From Bacteroidales bacterium (GTDB lineage Bacteria; Bacteroidota; Bacteroidia; Bacteroidales; JAAYJT01), in assembly GCA_014860575.1 (NCBI GenBank), contig JACZJK010000062.1, positions 1 to 33,643 of the forward strand: a stretch of 33,643 nucleotides of DNA, read 5' to 3'. Under the pieces are notes generated by a model. It was given only the letters and a program-made list of their open reading frames with translations, made no database searches and had not been told where the DNA came from. The first letter of the stretch is position 1. Every line of letters starts with the position of its first letter. Of the stretch, positions 31,566 through 33,643 are shown one piece after another. A program made the translations under genes and the position numbers.

Positions 31566-33413
31566 TCATGAGAACATCTGCATGCTATGCAAACGCGTAT
31601 AAATTCCATTTTGGTTCATTAAATCTTTGTGCGTTCCTTTTTCCACAATCTTCCCTTCATGCATCACACAGATCAGGTCGGCATTTACAACTGTTGATAA
31701 GCGGTGTGCGATCACAATAGAAGTACGGTTTTTCATCAGATTGGTAATGGCATCCTGAACCAGGCGTTCTGATTCAGTATCAAGTGCAGAAGTAGCCTCG
31801 TCAAGGATCAGAATCGGTGGATTTTTTAACACTGCCCTTGCAATGCTGATTCTTTGCCGCTGCCCTCCTGAAAGTTTACCGCCACGGTCTCCGATATTCG
31901 TGAAATACCCGTTTTTTGTATTGATAATAAAATCGTGGGCGTTGGCAACTTTTGCCGCCTGTATGATTTCATCTTCGCTCACGCCATCCGAACCAAAGGC
32001 AATGTTGTTGGAAAAGGTGTCGTTGAAAAGTATAGCTTCCTGGTTTACAATCCCCATCAAATTCCTGAGGTCTTTGATTTTACAATCCTTTATGGGAACG
32101 CCATCAAGCAGGATTTCGCCTTCAACAGCATCGTAGAAACGGGGAAGCAGATCAACGAGGGTGGACTTACCGGCGCCTGATTGTCCTACCAGGGCCACCA
32201 TCTGACCCTTTTTAATTTGCAGATCAATATCTTTTAAAACCCAGTCATTCTCATATTTGAACCCAACTTTCCGGTATTCGATACCATCCTTGAAATCCTC
32301 AACTGTGCTCGCATCCTGCTTTTCAACAATTGGATTTTCAGCTTTCAGTACTTCTTCGATCCTTTCTGCTGATGCAAGGCCCTTTTGCACATTGTACCAG
32401 GCAGTTGAAAAGGATTTAGCCGGGTTGATGATTTGCGAAAAAATAGCGAGGTAGCCAATAAAATTAGCCGGAGACAGCGAGGAGTCTGAGCCAAGAACCA
32501 GCGAACCCCCGTACCACATGATAAATACCACAACAACAGTTCCCAGAAATTCACTCAGCGGCGTTCCCATGTACTGTCTCCGGTACATTTTTATCATGAT
32601 CCGCGTATAAAAATTATTCACGCTGAAAAACCGCTTCTTCACCCTGTCTTCACTGTTGAACGCCTTAATAACCCTCAAGCCGCCAAGCGTTTCATCCATA
32701 ATGGAAAGTATGATACCCATTTTTTTCTGACCCTTAAGTGCAGTGGTTTTGAGTGTTCTACCCAGACCGCCAATAATCAGCGCGCTGATCGGAAGAAGGA
32801 TCAGAACGAAAAGTGTAAGATGCGGACTGATCACAAGCAATCCGATGAGGTAAACAATGATCATAATCGGGTCGCTGAAAAGCATTTCCAATGAACTAAT
32901 GATGCTCCACTCAACAATATGCACATCGTTGGTCATGCGGCTGATGATATCTCCTTTACGTTCGTTTGAATAGTATGAAAGCGGCAGATCAACCGATTTG
33001 TTATAAAGCGCATTACGCATATCTTTTACGACTCCATTGCGGATGGTAGCCAGGTTGTACATGGCCAGGTATTTGAAACCGGTCTTAAGCAACGACATGA
33101 TGATCACCAGTCCGCTGACAAAAACCAGTGCATAAATTTCACCCTGGTTGTCAATAAGCTGACTGATATAAAAGTAAAAGTTGTTTTTAAGAATTTCGAA
33201 AACCCCGATGCCTTCGCTACGAATGTACTCCAGGCTAAATGGCAGCATCTCATCAACCCTGGGCTGAGTTCCAAAAAGTATCCCGAGGAAAGGGATGACC
33301 ATCGCAAGGCTGAACAGAGAGAATAGTACCGATATAAAATTGAATAAAATATTACGAGCCACACTTGCCCAATACGGAACGAGGTAGCGTAATATTTTGT
33401 GAAATCGTTTCAT
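31566..33413 (-). CDS. MsbA-like ABC exporter (fused permease and ATPase)
   Basis: A 615-residue half-transporter. Six transmembrane helices lie in residues 1-345 (for example LFSLFSLAMVIPFLGILFG and DPIMIIVYLIGLLVISP), with the intracellular loop DLPLSYYSNERKGDIISRMT typical of lipid exporters. The nucleotide-binding domain has Walker A GQSGAGKST (410-418), Q-loop NQEA near 457, signature LSGGQ (514-518), Walker B ILILDEA (534-540) and the switch histidine H570 in IAHRLSTV. It works as a homodimer, probably flipping lipid A precursors or lipid-linked glycans outward. It is first in a minus-strand run with GT2 and ATP-grasp genes. Confidence 0.92.
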   Translation of the reverse strand: MKRFHKILRYLVPYWASVARNILFNFISVLFSLFSLAMVIPFLGILFGTQPRVDEMLPFSLEYIRSEGIGVFEILKNNFYFYISQLIDNQGEIYALVFVSGLVIIMSLLKTGFKYLAMYNLATIRNGVVKDMRNALYNKSVDLPLSYYSNERKGDIISRMTNDVHIVEWSIISSLEMLFSDPIMIIVYLIGLLVISPHLTLFVLILLPISALIIGGLGRTLKTTALKGQKKMGIILSIMDETLGGLRVIKAFNSEDRVKKRFFSVNNFYTRIMIKMYRRQYMGTPLSEFLGTVVVVFIMWYGGSLVLGSDSSLSPANFIGYLAIFSQIINPAKSFSTAWYNVQKGLASAERIEEVLKAENPIVEKQDASTVEDFKDGIEYRKVGFKYENDWVLKDIDLQIKKGQMVALVGQSGAGKSTLVDLLPRFYDAVEGEILLDGVPIKDCKIKDLRNLMGIVNQEAILFNDTFSNNIAFGSDGVSEDEIIQAAKVANAHDFIINTKNGYFTNIGDRGGKLSGGQRQRISIARAVLKNPPILILDEATSALDTESERLVQDAITNLMKNRTSIVIAHRLSTVVNADLICVMHEGKIVEKGTHKDLMNQNGIYTRLHSMQMFS

Positions 33414-33449
33414 TGAGCCGTCAAGTTGAACCTATCTACAAATTCGCCG

Positions 33450-33457
33450 CAAAAGTA
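33450..33457 (-). promoter_or_regulatory. Candidate -7 element (TACTTTTG) for the ABC exporter
   Basis: The minus strand reads TACTTTTG, a full TAnnTTTG match, 36 bases upstream of the ATG at 33413. The nearest upstream TTTG is 25 bases away, longer than usual. Confidence 0.5.
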
Positions 33458-33540
33458 AGGCAATTTAAATAACGCCCGGATTCAAATATATTTCATCCGC
33501 CACTTTTTCATTTCTCATTAGTGATCCTGATCCATTACAA

Positions 33541-33580
33541 CATCACTCCATCACTCCATTACTCCATTAATCCATCACCT
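33541..33580. repeat. Short tandem repeat, five 8-base units
   Basis: Units CATCACTC, CATCACTC, CATTACTC, CATTAATC and CATCACCT run without a break; a weaker sixth unit (CATTACAA) precedes them. They lie in the non-coding end of the window, upstream of the exporter promoter box. No coding sequence is seen from 33414 to 33643. Confidence 0.8.
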
Positions 33581-33643
33581 GCCACTTAAGTTAAAAAAAA
33601 CTGGCGCAACTACATTGGAACTTCCTGCCCCTCGCCCTAGCTC

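Overview
The window is chromosomal DNA from a member of the Bacteroidota, most likely Bacteroidales or a near relative. Three things support this. Many genes belong to families largely confined to that phylum (DUF4783, DUF4834, DUF5606, DUF5723, DUF6427). Putative promoters show the phylum's -7 element TAnnTTTG, in one case with TTTG exactly 19 bases upstream (rpmH). There is also a relic of a type IX secretion (T9SS) C-terminal sorting domain. I see no tRNA, rRNA, CRISPR array, transposase, integrase or phage structural module.

Layout. 1-3047: rlmH (minus, cut by the window edge), then DUF4783, a YihY-family membrane protein and gpsA on the plus strand. 3061-9450: a minus-strand run of DUF4834, a large YfhO-family membrane protein, a GT4-like glycosyltransferase, a methyltransferase with two CxxC knuckles and an oligosaccharide flippase, so probably a surface-glycan locus. 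9537-9792: rpmH with its own promoter and terminator. 9821-13910: an OPT transporter, a PqqD-family protein and the dipeptidase PepD, which reads as peptide uptake and cleavage. 14108-16461: rsmG (minus), then a zinc-ribbon protein and a glucosaminidase/LysM cell-wall hydrolase (plus). 16462-19463: a lipoprotein and a DUF5723 outer-membrane protein (minus). 19560-22465: purD, DUF6427 and rnhB (minus operon). 22466-24605: the most irregular stretch, with two small envelope genes between inverted copies of a palindromic repeat, a decayed region and an orphan T9SS sorting-domain tail. 24606-26711: a secreted tail-fibre-like repeat protein. 26744-29144: DUF5606, pyrK and pyrD (minus). 29409-33413: an MsbA-like ABC exporter, a family 2 glycosyltransferase and an ATP-grasp protein (minus).

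Most genes are housekeeping or envelope genes. The least ordinary signals are: (i) a dispersed, non-coding, MITE-like palindromic repeat family with three copies in the window (22539-22712, 24228-24407, 30345-30489), two of them bracketing the zinc-ribbon/LysM gene pair; (ii) the orphan sorting-domain remnant just upstream of the tail-fibre-like gene; (iii) an intrinsic terminator placed directly before the pyrK start codon; (iv) the OPT-PqqD-PepD arrangement, which has no radical SAM partner. I found no clear new defence or mobile system. These are leads and not established systems.
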